The notes under the pieces are model-generated. The model searched no databases, was not told the DNA's origin, and was given only the letters and a program-made list of their open reading frames with translations. Of a stretch of DNA of 62,000 nucleotides, positions 13,244-24,700 are shown piece by piece. Both the position numbers and the translations under genes were made by a program. Numbering within the stretch: position 1 is the stretch's first letter; the number at the start of each line of letters is the position of its first letter. The stretch comes from Phoronis australis (Eukaryota; Phoronida; Phoronidae), in assembly GCA_002633005.1 (NCBI GenBank), contig NMRA01000534.1, forward strand, positions 3,278 to 65,277, read 5' to 3'.

Positions 13244-13441
13244 AAGTGTGCACAGTCTGATGAAGTTCTGGTAGCAAAGTTGTCCTGTTTCTACACGGCT
13301 GCAGCTTTACCCACAATCCTAAGCCAACTGGACGTCGTCCGCCAGAGTACTCGTCACCACAGTCCCAAGGTCCACCACTGCAGTCACTATCTGCAGGCTT
13401 GCCTATCGACACTGGAAGAGATCTACACTCTGGTCACTCAG
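13244..13441 (+). CDS. exon 3: N-terminal family region of puratrophin/Solo-type RhoGEF (residues 101-166)
   Basis: Acceptor TTTACCCCCAG, 66 codons in phase 0, donor CAG|GTGAGG. The translation begins KCAQSDEVLVAKLSCFYTA and continues PTILSQLDVV. It aligns by eye with the extreme N-terminal helical region remembered from ARHGEF40/Solo, where a LYPPF..TAPTLLGQV segment and a later LVPAK..L segment occupy the same place. The function of this region is not established. It directly precedes the GWPxC block in exon 4, as in the vertebrate relatives. The exon looks like genuine coding sequence, being richer in GC than the flanks. Confidence 0.82.
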
Positions 13442-14884
13442 GTGAGGCATTCCGATTGATCTGACTTAGCTCTCTTCATGTTTTGTAATATTTTGTTGTA
13501 GACTGGCAACGAAATTCTTCAAAAGTCACTGCAACCTCACGCATCTGGTGGTGGTGTTAATTTTTTTTTGAAGCCATAGTTTTCCTTTGAAGACAACATG
13601 CAGTTTGCAGTGGACAAGCATATGAGTGGGTGCAATGTTTAAATTGAATGTAGGAATCTGCCTCGAGTTCGCTTGTGATGCTGACTGTAAACACTTTGCA
13701 TGTTTTGTAATGGTATTACTTGGCGAAAATTCGATGAGTCCTTCCCATACTCTGAACTTTGTTCAGGTTTTCTTGCTTTCTTATTTGTCTGCACTGTATT
13801 TCTTGTTTTGATACAGCGCATTGTTTGTTTTCTTAGTTTCAGATGATTAAATCCAGATTTGATGTAGATTTTGATTGTTTTTTTTTTTGACTCATGTAAA
13901 AGCACATTTCGATGTCACATTGATTCCATCATTTCAGGCTTCTTTGTGAATTTGATGAATTTGGACCACTGGAAATTTATCTTCAAAAACAAAAAAGACA
14001 CCCAGCAGCTTTCTTTTTGTTTTTTGTACTGAGCTAGATTTAAGGATTTTATCAGGTCTAAAGTACTGACCAATAATGAACTGGCCATCTTACATTGTTA
14101 TCAGCTTATGTACAGGCAAACCACATATTAGGTATGCTAATCTTAATGAAAGGTGTGGCTTTCAGGTGTACTCTTTATCACACATTTCACCTCTATTATC
14201 TGAGGACATTCCAAGGTCCTATGCCTTCTCTCAGTAGTTAACCTTTGATCTTGATCCAATGTTTTTACGACATGCCTATGCAGATTAGCATTTTTGTGGG
14301 GATCTAAGGACTTGATACCTGATACATTATCTGGATATCTCTGATACCACTCAGGTGAGAGAATTGAAGTTTGATAGACCTGATTGAAATGACCATGTTA
14401 AAGTATATGCCCTCAAAATATGATCACTGCATCTTAGCAATTATAGTCCCAATTGACACCAAGTTTTAAACACATTTGTCTTCCATAACAATAATCTGTC
14501 CATCACTCTACATAAGTCTTGTGATATTTAGACTGGACTTAGTACTTGAGATTAAAAAATAGTTAGTGTTAAATTTTGATTTTATTTTGTGCCAAGTAGT
14601 GAAATACTAATTGTTTTCCAGGCAAACTGTTCTATTGCTGAGTATCAGCTTCCAATTATTGTGTGATATTAAAATTGTATTTACGATCATAATTCAACTT
14701 CTCCCAAACAGTTGAATGTCAAAACAGTGTGTAACTAACTTCCATGAATAGATGCAAAAAATGATAAATCACAACTGGAACTAATACTATCAAATAAATT
14801 TCCTGACTGTGGAAGCCGCCTCAGGCTCCTTCCACTAGTAAGTTCCAGAAATTGTGTTTTATAATTTTTTGCATAGGTAGTTAC

Positions 14885-15148
14885 TCAGCTGGATGAATGA
14901 TAATGTTCATCGTTTATTTTCGTTAACATTATGTCGTGCNGATCGCTGTCACCTGCCTGTTTGTCACTTTTCCCAAGAATAAGTCCTGCTTGAACAAGGC
15001 TACTGCTCTCTTCTGTTGACAAATCTTCTTGTGTTCCATCAATAGTGAGGGTCTCGAATAGAACTCTGCTCTGTGAAGATGGTGGGAAAATATGTTGTAT
15101 GTAGGGCCTCATTTGGAATGTTGAGCAGATCATGTCGGAAAACTCCAC
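14885..15148 (-). other. unexplained open frame on the minus strand, spans an N
   Basis: An 87-codon frame starting MEFSDMICSTFQMRPYIQ contains a stretch (SRVLFETLTIDGTQEDL and then STEESSSLVQAGLILG) with protein-like, low-repeat composition. It crosses the N at 14940. I do not recognise a family. It may be a decayed transposon or retrocopy fragment, or chance. No splice or start context is convincing. Confidence 0.2.
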
Positions 15149-16707
15149 TTTTAAAATTTATCCAACTTTCTACTTTCTGAGTTGCAGCCCACAGCACAGC
15201 TATAAAACTTTGCTAACATTTGAAGGTCAAGCACTCTAATGCAACCAAGAAAAACTTGTAGAAAGTGAGACACCAACAAATAATATTTGAAACTCCATCA
15301 AAAATGAGAAAACCAGGCTATAATTGTGTTCGTAAGATTCTGCAGCATTGTGGGTAAATACTGCTAGATTCAAGTGTGGCTGTGTTATAGAATGGGATGG
15401 CTGTATTGTTTTTGCTTTGGCTTAGCATCATAATCTGGACAACATACATAATGCCCAGCTACACTCTTGAAAGCTAAGTACACACTGCCCTCTAACCCAT
15501 TCACAAAACTGAGAAAGGTTCATTCTTGGCTGGGGGATAGATTGTGCCTTTTTTGAACTGGAATCTAGTTTAAATTGCAAAAAGGTCTTCCTCAGTTCTT
15601 TTCATATGTAAGGCTTTTGTAGATTTTACGATTTCTATAAAACAGCATCATTTTTAGTTGCGGGGGAAATTCCTCTTCATCATTTAAGCTCAATCCTGTC
15701 CACCCCTTTTGCGCAGTAGCCCGTTCCCAGTGTCTGTGGGTCAGTTCACCTGGGCTCATCCCAGCACTCAAGTTTATGGGGTTGAACAAGTAATATCTAC
15801 TTGTAATAACTGACAAATCCTAATCAGTGCATGTTATCAGCTGTACCAGAACACCTTGCTGCAGATATCACTGCCCCAGTTGACCAGTGTACATCGTAGG
15901 TGAGTTTAAAATAATGTTTTATGTTTTGATTGTGTGATACAGCTGATCCAAATTGGCGTTCTGAATTTTGTTTTTTAGTAGGTATAGGTGCATTTCACCA
16001 CTGTTAAGCTGCTAATGTCGTATTGTTAACTGAAGTTTTGGGATTTAAAACCATTACCATGCTCATCAATCGTTGCGAATGAGCAAGCTACGGGCTACGG
16101 GCCACAGGCAATTTACAATCATTTTCGAATTTGCAATTTCAGGGTTGGCAAACCCCTAAAAAACTCTGAGGCGTTATCTTGAGTGACTGATTGTTTTTGA
16201 TGTTCTTGTTTATTACGGAAATCTAGTCCTATCATGATAAAGAATGTTACAATTGCTTAAGTGTCATTATTCATTTCTTTATTTTTCTGGCAGCCAAACA
16301 CAAGGAAATGCAGTTGTAAATGAAGCACTTATTAAACGACCACGATAGTTGGATTTTTGGGTAATTTTAACATGTAACATAGTTGTGTTAATTAGAGGAC
16401 ACGTTGACCTTTCAACATTTTATGCACTTAACATTGAAACTGTTGGCTGGTTGGTTAGGTTTTCTATTGCACAATGTTTGAAACCCAAAAATGCTGTCTT
16501 TTCCTGATTAAGTTAGGTTTTATTTGTACAGAATTTTTATCGGGCAGTGACATTTGGACTGAATTGGGGCAGAATCGTATTTCATCATTTATCATTATCC
16601 AAATCCTCTAGGCCTACTAAAATGTCTATAATTGTGTGGTATTGTTATTGGGTGGTCTCATTTATCTCCAGTAAACTATAAAATAAATTAAATATCCAAT
16701 TTGATCT

Positions 16708-17009
16708 AAAGGCCGTTTCATACTAACGTCGACGCGTCGATGTTTTGGGGAGTTGCAATCAGTATGAATGGTTAACTTCAGTCCTGGATTGAAGTTAACA
16801 ATGCCAGTTAACTTCGCAATAAATAGGCCATGCCCCCCCCGCTAAAATTCTCCGAGATTCCATTTGTCTCGGCAGTTCAGGGGTGCAAATGTCAAATGAG
16901 CAAAATCCTGGCTAATACTCTGCCCTGGCCCCCCAACTCAAAATCCTGGATTTGTCCCTGGCATCAGTTGATGCTCCGCTCACTCCAGAATTAGTGTGAA
17001 AGGGTCTTA
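16708..17009. mobile_element. MITE-like element, family C, copy 1
   Basis: The left end, AAAGGCCGTTTCATACTAAC, and the right end, GTGTGAAAGGGTCTT (reverse complement AAGACCCTTTCACAC), form imperfect inverted termini. The left 60 bp match the reverse complement of 42237-42297, including GACGCGTC, TTGGGGAGTTGC and TCAGTATGAA. The interior has AGTTAAC motifs in common with the other copy, plus an oligo-C tract near 16833. Confidence 0.7.
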
Positions 17010-17279
17010 TGAGGAGTTCATGAAGACCTTTTGTGCATTTAAATGTATGTTTAAGTGCCGTTCCCATGTGAAAATTAGTGGACATTATCCTGCGTATTTT
17101 TCCAGCAAAGTTTTAACAGGAAAAATTGACTTTTGAATTTACAGGTATTCTGAGTTTGATCAAATTTCACTAGATTGATTCTGTGGAAAATTTTCTTGTG
17201 AACTATGTGGTTTGTTGATTCAGTTAAAATTCACATTTTTATCTGTATTATAAAACTGCTGGTGCTGGTGCATGCATTG

Positions 17280-17324
17280 CATTGCACTGACTGTGTAGTG
17301 TCCATTGCACTGACTGTGTAGTGT
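17280..17324 (+). repeat. tandem duplication, 22-23 bp unit x 2
   Basis: CATTGCACTGACTGTGTAGT occurs twice in a row, at 17280 and 17303, with identical sequence. It is a simple local duplication. Confidence 0.85.
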
Positions 17325-19810
17325 GTCTGCCTATGGCAGTGACATAACTGTCCAGTATTCACCGCTCCTCTGGGGTCATGACCATGTGTGGAATTAACCT
17401 GTGTATTTTTTCCTGACTTATTTCTGAGATTTCAAAATCCATGGGAATGGCACTATTGTTACACTTCAAGTTCACACATCAGTTGCTGCCCCATTGCCCT
17501 CTGTTGCCAAATGGCAAAAGGCTGTTGAACCTCCAACTGGTGGTCACAAGAGCTTGTCCACACACCTGAATGACTCAGTCTCCAATCCATTCTCTGGTCC
17601 AGCGAATTTGAATCAGATTGACCAGTGCACTTCTGAATGGCTCCATTCTGTCTGTTGTTAAATAGGACAACAAATGTTGAGTAATCTACTCACCTTGTAT
17701 AAACAGGCAACAGTGCCTATCTGGCTGGTTGTAAAACCCCACTCACAGAGCCTGGGAGCTGGGCTTTGAACATTGAGGAAATGGGTAGGGCTGTGTGACT
17801 GGTCACTGCTACTGGCAGTCATTGTTGATTTAAGTGAAAATTAGTGGTGAGTGCTCTTCACAGTTCCTTATAGGCACATTTAATGGGAGGAGGACTGAGC
17901 CCTCCCCCCTCCCTGCGTATACAACAGCACCAAAAGCACCACTGTCAACCTACTATTTATCATAGGCTAATACATGATTTTTCCTTCTTCCATTAAATGT
18001 TGTGATTGGAGCCCCCATATGACATCTTAGATCTGACAGGACTTCCAGCGGTTGCCTTTCATGCCCATCTGATTTCGTTGGTTTTTGTCTTGCCAAAATA
18101 TTCTTGTCAAGTAGGTTAGGGACCACACTGACTGATAACTGGCATGACTCGGGCTCACAGACAAGGGATGCCAGAGTTGTCTGTGCTGCTGGACTGTTAT
18201 GGTCCTGTTTTCTGCAGTTTGGTTAGAATTCTGAACAATTTGTGAAGTGTAGTATTAACTTTGGGCCCAAATGAATTTATATGTGGTTTAGTTTGACAAA
18301 TTGTGCTTCTTTTAAAAACCTTCAGAACTCTGACTCTCATACAACAGTGAAATCTCACCAATTGAGGACGCGCTATAATTGACAAGTGAATTCATTTTTT
18401 CATTTTTTGTAAAAGATAAGTAGCACCAAATAAATAATATATTATTTTGAAGATCTAGAGCACAGCTACTATGAGGCAGTGAATCTGGGAAATTGTGAAC
18501 ATTCATAACAGTGTCATCTTTGAAATATGAAAAAGACTTAATTTTGGCCATTAGTTTGTTCGAAATTGGTGATATTTTTACCGTAGTTCTGCACTGACCT
18601 CTGAGATACTCCATCCATAATAGTATTGCTACTGTGTATCATCTGGGTGGGTAAAAGTTAAATGGCGCCAATTTAAAGAATGAGGGTAACTTTTGCTTTA
18701 ATACAGATTACTTTTTTTATTATGAATCCCAGTTCTACTGCCATTTGCTCTGTCTTCACCTGACTGACAAAGAGGGTCACGCGGAGCTCTGATTAGGTTA
18801 TGGCTGTTAGAAATATGTTGAAAAAAAACTTGTGTTGGTTTTGTGTAACTCGAAACCCATCTTAAAATTTGCTGTAGGCAAAAGACTAGTGAGTGACATT
18901 TTCGTTGTCTGATCAAATATTGTCCGAATCTTATTCACTGATGTGTGTTAGAAACTTTTATTCAGGGTTTGCTGTCTTCCATGTTAAGGGCTGCAGTATT
19001 CCGGTGTACAAACGGAATCGAGACCAAAGCATTGTGTGGACAGTTGGGTAGATGGGAACCGGAGACACAGCCAAATGATGGACAAACCTACCTAAGACAA
19101 TGCGAATTAAGCCAAACACGTTTGCTCCCTCCCAAGATAATAATTGGGGGTATTTCATTAGCGGCGCTGCTGTCGTTTTTCAAATGCATTATGGGACGTT
19201 TGCTCGGGGGAAAAAACAACACTTGACACATGTGCAATTGAGAATTGTAATAATGGATCAGATTGTACATCCTCAAGATATCTGTGATGTCACCAGCATG
19301 CAGATAGCCAACACACAATGCATTTTTAAAATCAATTTTTGCACTGCTGATAAAATCCCTGAATTGCCAGGGTAAAAGTGTTATGGAATTGCAAGGCTAA
19401 CTCCTGTGGGAGAGCCCCAGGCTTTGGTGTATTGTGAAGACCACCCCCATTTTAGTTGGCTGAAGTGTCCAGGAATGTTGATGAAGGGCCTTCAAGAGCT
19501 GTTCCCATTGACAAATAGTTCCTTGTGAGGGTGTGAATGACATGTCATTGATTAGATTACAGCTCTCCATGTATGATCTTATGAATAGGAGGTGCTGCTG
19601 TTACTATCCCTTGTTGTTGGCAAGTGGCTTACCAGAGTCACCTCTATGTGGGGTGGCTTGAAGTTAGGACACCTCTTCACCTATTTAGTAAACAGTATGG
19701 CAAATGAGTGGAATTTTATATTTCCAAGCGTCTGTGCGTGTGATTTGATTTTGTGATTGTATGTATGATTATTGTGCGCATAATTTTTGCTCGTATGCGT
19801 GATTTTTTTG

Positions 19811-19851
19811 GTTTGTATGCATGATTCATGGGTTTGTATGCATGATTCATA
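19811..19851 (+). repeat. tandem repeat around GTTTGTATGCATGATTCAT
   Basis: Two near-perfect 20-21 bp units lie within a longer degenerate GTATGNNTGATT-rich stretch (about 19735-19885). The minus-strand translation shows the periodic NHAYKPMNHAYKP pattern, which is an artefact of the repeat. Confidence 0.75.
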
Positions 19852-20694
19852 GATTTGTAGGTCATTCGTGATGCGTATGATTCTATGGCTCCACTGTTAT
19901 TTATGTTCAATTGACAAAAAATCCACAAGTTTGTAAGCTAATGTCTCCTCATGTCTGGCTATAGGATTGTGCACTGGTAGCCAGTTCTGAATACCAATAC
20001 TGTTCAAAATTTTTTCCATTTTCATGAGCGTACATGCCGTACAAACCATACTTTTTCCATACTCACTCCCTTCAAAAGCATACGTATTGGGGAAGTTTCA
20101 AACTAAACTATTTTTATGTACAGTTAGTTGTTAAACTGTAAGTGGGCTTCACAGTTTAACTTAAATGTCACTGTTGGTTTGCATAGTGGTCAGCTACAAA
20201 AATAGAATATTATTTCAAACAATTGTTTGTGCACATTGTTTATGCCTTGTTGGATGTTGTCGTCATTTCTGATATTGGTTGTTTTGTCATATTTTTACAA
20301 TAAAATGGAATTTTTACTTTGTTTTAAATGCTCGCACTTTTTCAAAGCGTTGTTTCTTGTTAACTCAGACCGTAAAAATGGTGTATTACTGCCATGTTAC
20401 TTATCATTCAGGGAAAAAGTCGTTGAATGAAGTTCCGTATTGTGTCCTAAATAGATGAGATTTTAATGTGCTGTTAAAATTTGCTTGATGCCTCAAAAAT
20501 GTGATTGATTTTTTACATTGAGAAATTTGACAAGATAAAAAAGAATTCATTTTTGATATATTGTGATCTAAATAGGATCTTTGAGCTGTGATTGTGTACA
20601 AGATCTAAGAATGTGTAAATTGCTTTGACACTATAATTCTAATTGTAATAATGTCCAATAGACACTGGTTCAAGTGGTCTTGATCAGGGTTTCC

Positions 20695-20880
20695 CTTGGG
20701 TTTCGCAAGGAGTGTGTTGGTGAATGGCCAAAACAGGATGCAAACCCCGTTGCCGCACGCGATTATGGGAAGTGGGAATATTCCCCCTATTGTCTGGGTT
20801 TCGAAAGGAGCGTGGTGGTAAATGGTCGCAGCGGATGCGGAACCCGGTGCCACATGGGAGCATGTGAGATCCTCCCATGA
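20695..20880 (+). repeat. diverged tandem dimer, unit about 101 bp, GC-rich
   Basis: TTGGGTTTCGCAAGGAGTGT near 20697 and CTGGGTTTCGAAAGGAGCGT near 20797 begin two copies that stay alignable through GGTGAATGG / GGTAAATGG and GCAAACCCCGTTGCC / GCGGAACCCGGTGCC. Both strands are open for more than 60 codons, which follows from the GC content and not from a gene. Origin unknown. Confidence 0.65.
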
Positions 20881-21005
20881 GGGGGGCGGGATTTGGGAGA
20901 CCTTCCCCAGGCAAAATTTAAAAAACTAGATGTAATTAGGTGCAATTGAGTACCTCAATGATGATCGGTCTTGTTTTCTTCATGGTTGCTAGAAATACTA
21001 TTTTC

Positions 21006-21272
21006 GTTTGAAATCAACAACTTGAGCAAATCTGAAACTGGTGAGCTCTATCCTGTGAGTTGGCTTGACAGCAGACAGTCACGATGCCAGGAGGAGTCTC
21101 ACATTTCCTAGGCAGTCTTTCCTTAATTAGATTACCTTGCACAGGTAACCTGTCCCCAGGGCAGAAGTCAACACCCATGCGACTGCTTGAAAAGTTTGGA
21201 GGTGTCACTATTGATATCAACAATCTCCTACTTATATAGTCATGATGTGACACCTGGTGAATACCAGGGACG
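21006..21272 (+). repeat. 267-bp direct repeat, copy 1 (ends at the N at 21273)
   Basis: Starts GTTTGAAATCAACAACTTG and ends ACCAGGGACG directly before N. It matches 21514-21780 at a constant offset of 508 with one difference seen (CAGACAGTC versus CAGACTGTC). The near-identity and the abutting N suggest an assembly join between haplotypes or overlapping contigs, though a recent true duplication is possible. Confidence 0.85.
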
Positions 21273-21513
21273 NTTACATTGTGTGTTGCCAATAGGTTTG
21301 TCAGTTTGGTTTATATTGTCGATATTAGCTTTAACTAAATAATTTTTTAGATTTTTACATTTTCTCCAAGAAATTATAGGTGGATGAGGAAATAGGTTTT
21401 TCATTTGAGGGGAAATATGCAGCGTAGAAAGATGTTTTTTGAAGATGTGGCTAATTCCGTTTCAACATGAATTGAACATAGTTATGAATGGTTATTTGAA
21501 CATAGTTATTTTT

Positions 21514-21780
21514 GTTTGAAATCAACAACTTGAGCAAATCTGAAACTGGTGAGCTCTATCCTGTGAGTTGGCTTGACAGCAGACTGTCACGATGCCAGGA
21601 GGAGTCTCACATTTCCTAGGCAGTCTTTCCTTAATTAGATTACCTTGCACAGGTAACCTGTCCCCAGGGCAGAAGTCAACACCCATGCGACTGCTTGAAA
21701 AGTTTGGAGGTGTCACTATTGATATCAACAATCTCCTACTTATATAGTCATGATGTGACACCTGGTGAATACCAGGGACG
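21514..21780 (+). repeat. 267-bp direct repeat, copy 2
   Basis: Second copy of the 21006-21272 segment. Its flanks differ from those of copy 1: ATTTTTGTTTG on the left, CTGCACCCCAGG on the right. The minus strand is open for 79 codons in both copies, but I recognise no protein family. Confidence 0.85.
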
Positions 21781-24700
21781 CTGCACCCCAGGCTGTGTTT
21801 AAAGGAATGAATTGACTCCTTGTCTAGGGTTTGTTATGGGTGAAAGAACCCAAGTATTCTTCTAGTTATGTAACAAGGTCATTTTCAGTAAAAAAAACTG
21901 GGCATTAAGATTTCAATGCTGTTTCAAGTTGGATTCTGTAGTCGCTGAGTCCTCAATTAAGAACATTATATGGGGAAGTGTAAAATTTGTCTTTGTCATA
22001 TTTTTCAATAACGATGAATAGAAACTACTTTGATCAGCTCATCTTGTATTGTCCAGTTACCACCTATGCTACATGTGGAAACTTTTGAGCTGTTTTTGCA
22101 ATTTAGTAAGCTTTTGAATGTTGAAAATGACATTTTCGACAATGCTTTGTGTTCAATTTTTACCCTTTTGTGAAGCGGTGAGGCATTTAACTCCCATTTC
22201 TGTAACCAAGAGACTGTGATGTCACTGAATTGCTACCTGCAGTACACCAGTCATAGATTGTGTATTGACTGATAATACTGGTACATAACTGGTCTTCAAT
22301 TTAGCACAAAATATGGCTGACTGTTGGAATGAATTTTTTGTTAAAGTTCCCATAAACGATTTGACTTCGTTATGTGTATCTAGTACAGCTTTCACTGAAA
22401 GGAATAAGGTACAATTTCCATCATTCTGCTTTTGAAATATATAAACATTGAAATTTGAGCAGTTATTTTTGTGTGACATTGAAGAGGACTTCCACGATAT
22501 TTCAGAAGGGCAGGTTGTTGATGGATTTTATGAAAAATAAGCTAACTTGAGATTGTCCAGCTGTACAGTTCTCCCATTGCAGCATGTCATTTTTCTCGGA
22601 AGTGCTTATTTAACTAACTTAAAACTAATTGTGGTTTTGCTGAAGCTTAGCATATTTTTCTTTTCAACTTTTTTGTGGTTTAACCACCAGGCCACTTGTT
22701 AAGCCCTGACAGGACTGCAAGGTCAGGTAAGGTGTGTGCTGAATGTGTCTGCCTGTGTGAACTAAGTGTGTGGTAAAATGTCAGCAGTGTTGGACAAAAA
22801 TGATTGTCAATAATGCTCATTTTGCCTGGTTTCAATTGGTTAATGGCTGATAACATTGCTCTGAAGGGAACACTATATTATAGTAGTTCTTCACTAGTTC
22901 GCTTCACAGTATGGCCGACAATTGAAACGCTATTTTGTCATTAACTTCTCCATAAATATGAATTTTAAGAATTTAGTTTACTTGCATGGTTTGTGCTGTG
23001 TAGATGCCATAAAACGATATTCAGTAAGATTTTCATTATTCGTAATTAAAGTTATCACCCTTTGAAAAATGGAAAGATAACAATTTCGGCAATCATTTTT
23101 GTGCCAAATTAGTGCAGTTAGTTGAAAAAATAAAATGTCGCTTGTCCTCCATATTGTTTCAACTCTGAAAAATGATAAGTGCCGTACAGATCTTGAAAAT
23201 GAGAGAGTGTCAGTGCGATGCTGGTCATGTATCTTGTATGAAAAGAAGTGAAAGTGAAATGTCACGTGTCTGCCATGTGTCCCAAATTTGTGGTATCTTG
23301 TAAGACACACTCAAGACATTTTTACGTTTTTTGTCACCCTAATTTATGGCTGGAAACTTGTGTCTGGTGTCGCAAATTATCAGTTCACACTCCCTTGATT
23401 AGTAAGCTTAATGATGTCAAAATCAGCAGCATTTTTCTAGCCTTTTTGAAATTTAAGGCTAGGTGTTGTTGCTCATTGAGACAGTCTTGCGGCTATCTTT
23501 GTTGTCTATCTTTTTCAAAACAAAATGACTTTATTCTCAAGTTACCTATTTTGGTATGTGAAAGGGCTGCAATTGGGTGATGTCTAGACACTGAGAAGGC
23601 TGCAGCCTGGAGAAAGGTAAAAAATTTAGTTTGGTATTTCCAAGCCAAATCTGGGTATGAGTAATGCATATGTAACTACATTTTGTATTAATGGAGTCGG
23701 ATAATAGTTGTATCAGTTCTTAAAATATTCAAAAATCTCCACTGACAGCATTTTTGTGCATCCCCATAGTGTTTGTAATGCAGGTGAATGATTACTTGTC
23801 TTTGGTAGTAATTCCTTTATTTGAGCTAGCCAGTATTGATAGGTTTGGTTCAAGTTCCGACTTTGAGGTTCATGTTCCGACCTTGAGCAAATTAATAAAC
23901 ATTTTGCTGTCTTAAACTGTGACGTAGTGACACTATGGATTTTATAATTTGTGCATTCGGCCCTTCAGATAAGTCTAGTTACGCCATACTCGGATGGTAT
24001 TTATCTGTGCTGTTGAATTCGNTCTCCTCATCATTTCAGGGAGGGACATTAAGATTTATTTCTCCATAATGATGAGAAATGCTAGAAACATCCTTTCAAT
24101 GGTGCCTGGTGTGTATTGTGAGCAAATGCACATGGTTAGTGTAATAGTGATAAGGAATTGGCTGCCCCAGATAGTATAATTATGTCCACTCTTTGGTCTT
24201 CTTGTCTTGGTGAAGAGGTGTAAACGAGCTCTCCCCATTCTCTGGATTTACCTGAATGTATTGGTTCATGATTAATTTATTAGTGTAAATACTATGTATT
24301 GGTTATAGGTTCATTACACTGTTCTTGGTATTGAGTAGTTTTGACAGTGAGAGACATTTGTTTTTATAGAGTAATGAGCATTGGAAGAATGTGCCCTTCG
24401 ACCTGAAGAGCAGATTGTTGTTTCTTTGTTGCAAAATTTGTTTCTGCGCATTGTTTAGGCATTGCCCATATCAACTGGGTATGGGAATTTTTAGTTAAAG
24501 CGTTGAAATAATTACTGAAATTCACATTTTTATGTTTTTCAATGGCTGGTCTTTGCTGCAGACATCAAATTTTCGCTATATGTCATTGCGTGTAGTTTTA
24601 ATTATCAAACACATGCTGATAATGAATAAACTATACATTACACCAGTTGAGAACTACATTTGACTTGTGCACAACAATCTATTTGCGACTTACAAATGTA

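Noticed and set aside
18945-19226. 93-codon frame after an acceptor-like TTTTATTCAG, with a hydrophobic stretch
   Set aside because: The opposite strand is equally open, there is no matching donor in a useful phase, and no family was recognised. It was left out as a gene.
20605-20914. Overlapping open frames on both strands near 20.6-20.9 kb
   Set aside because: They arise from a GC-rich tandem dimer; periodic sequence keeps several frames open by chance.
21522-21761. 79-codon minus-strand frame present in both 267-bp copies
   Set aside because: Its presence twice reflects the duplication. No homology was recognised and no start or splice context is present.
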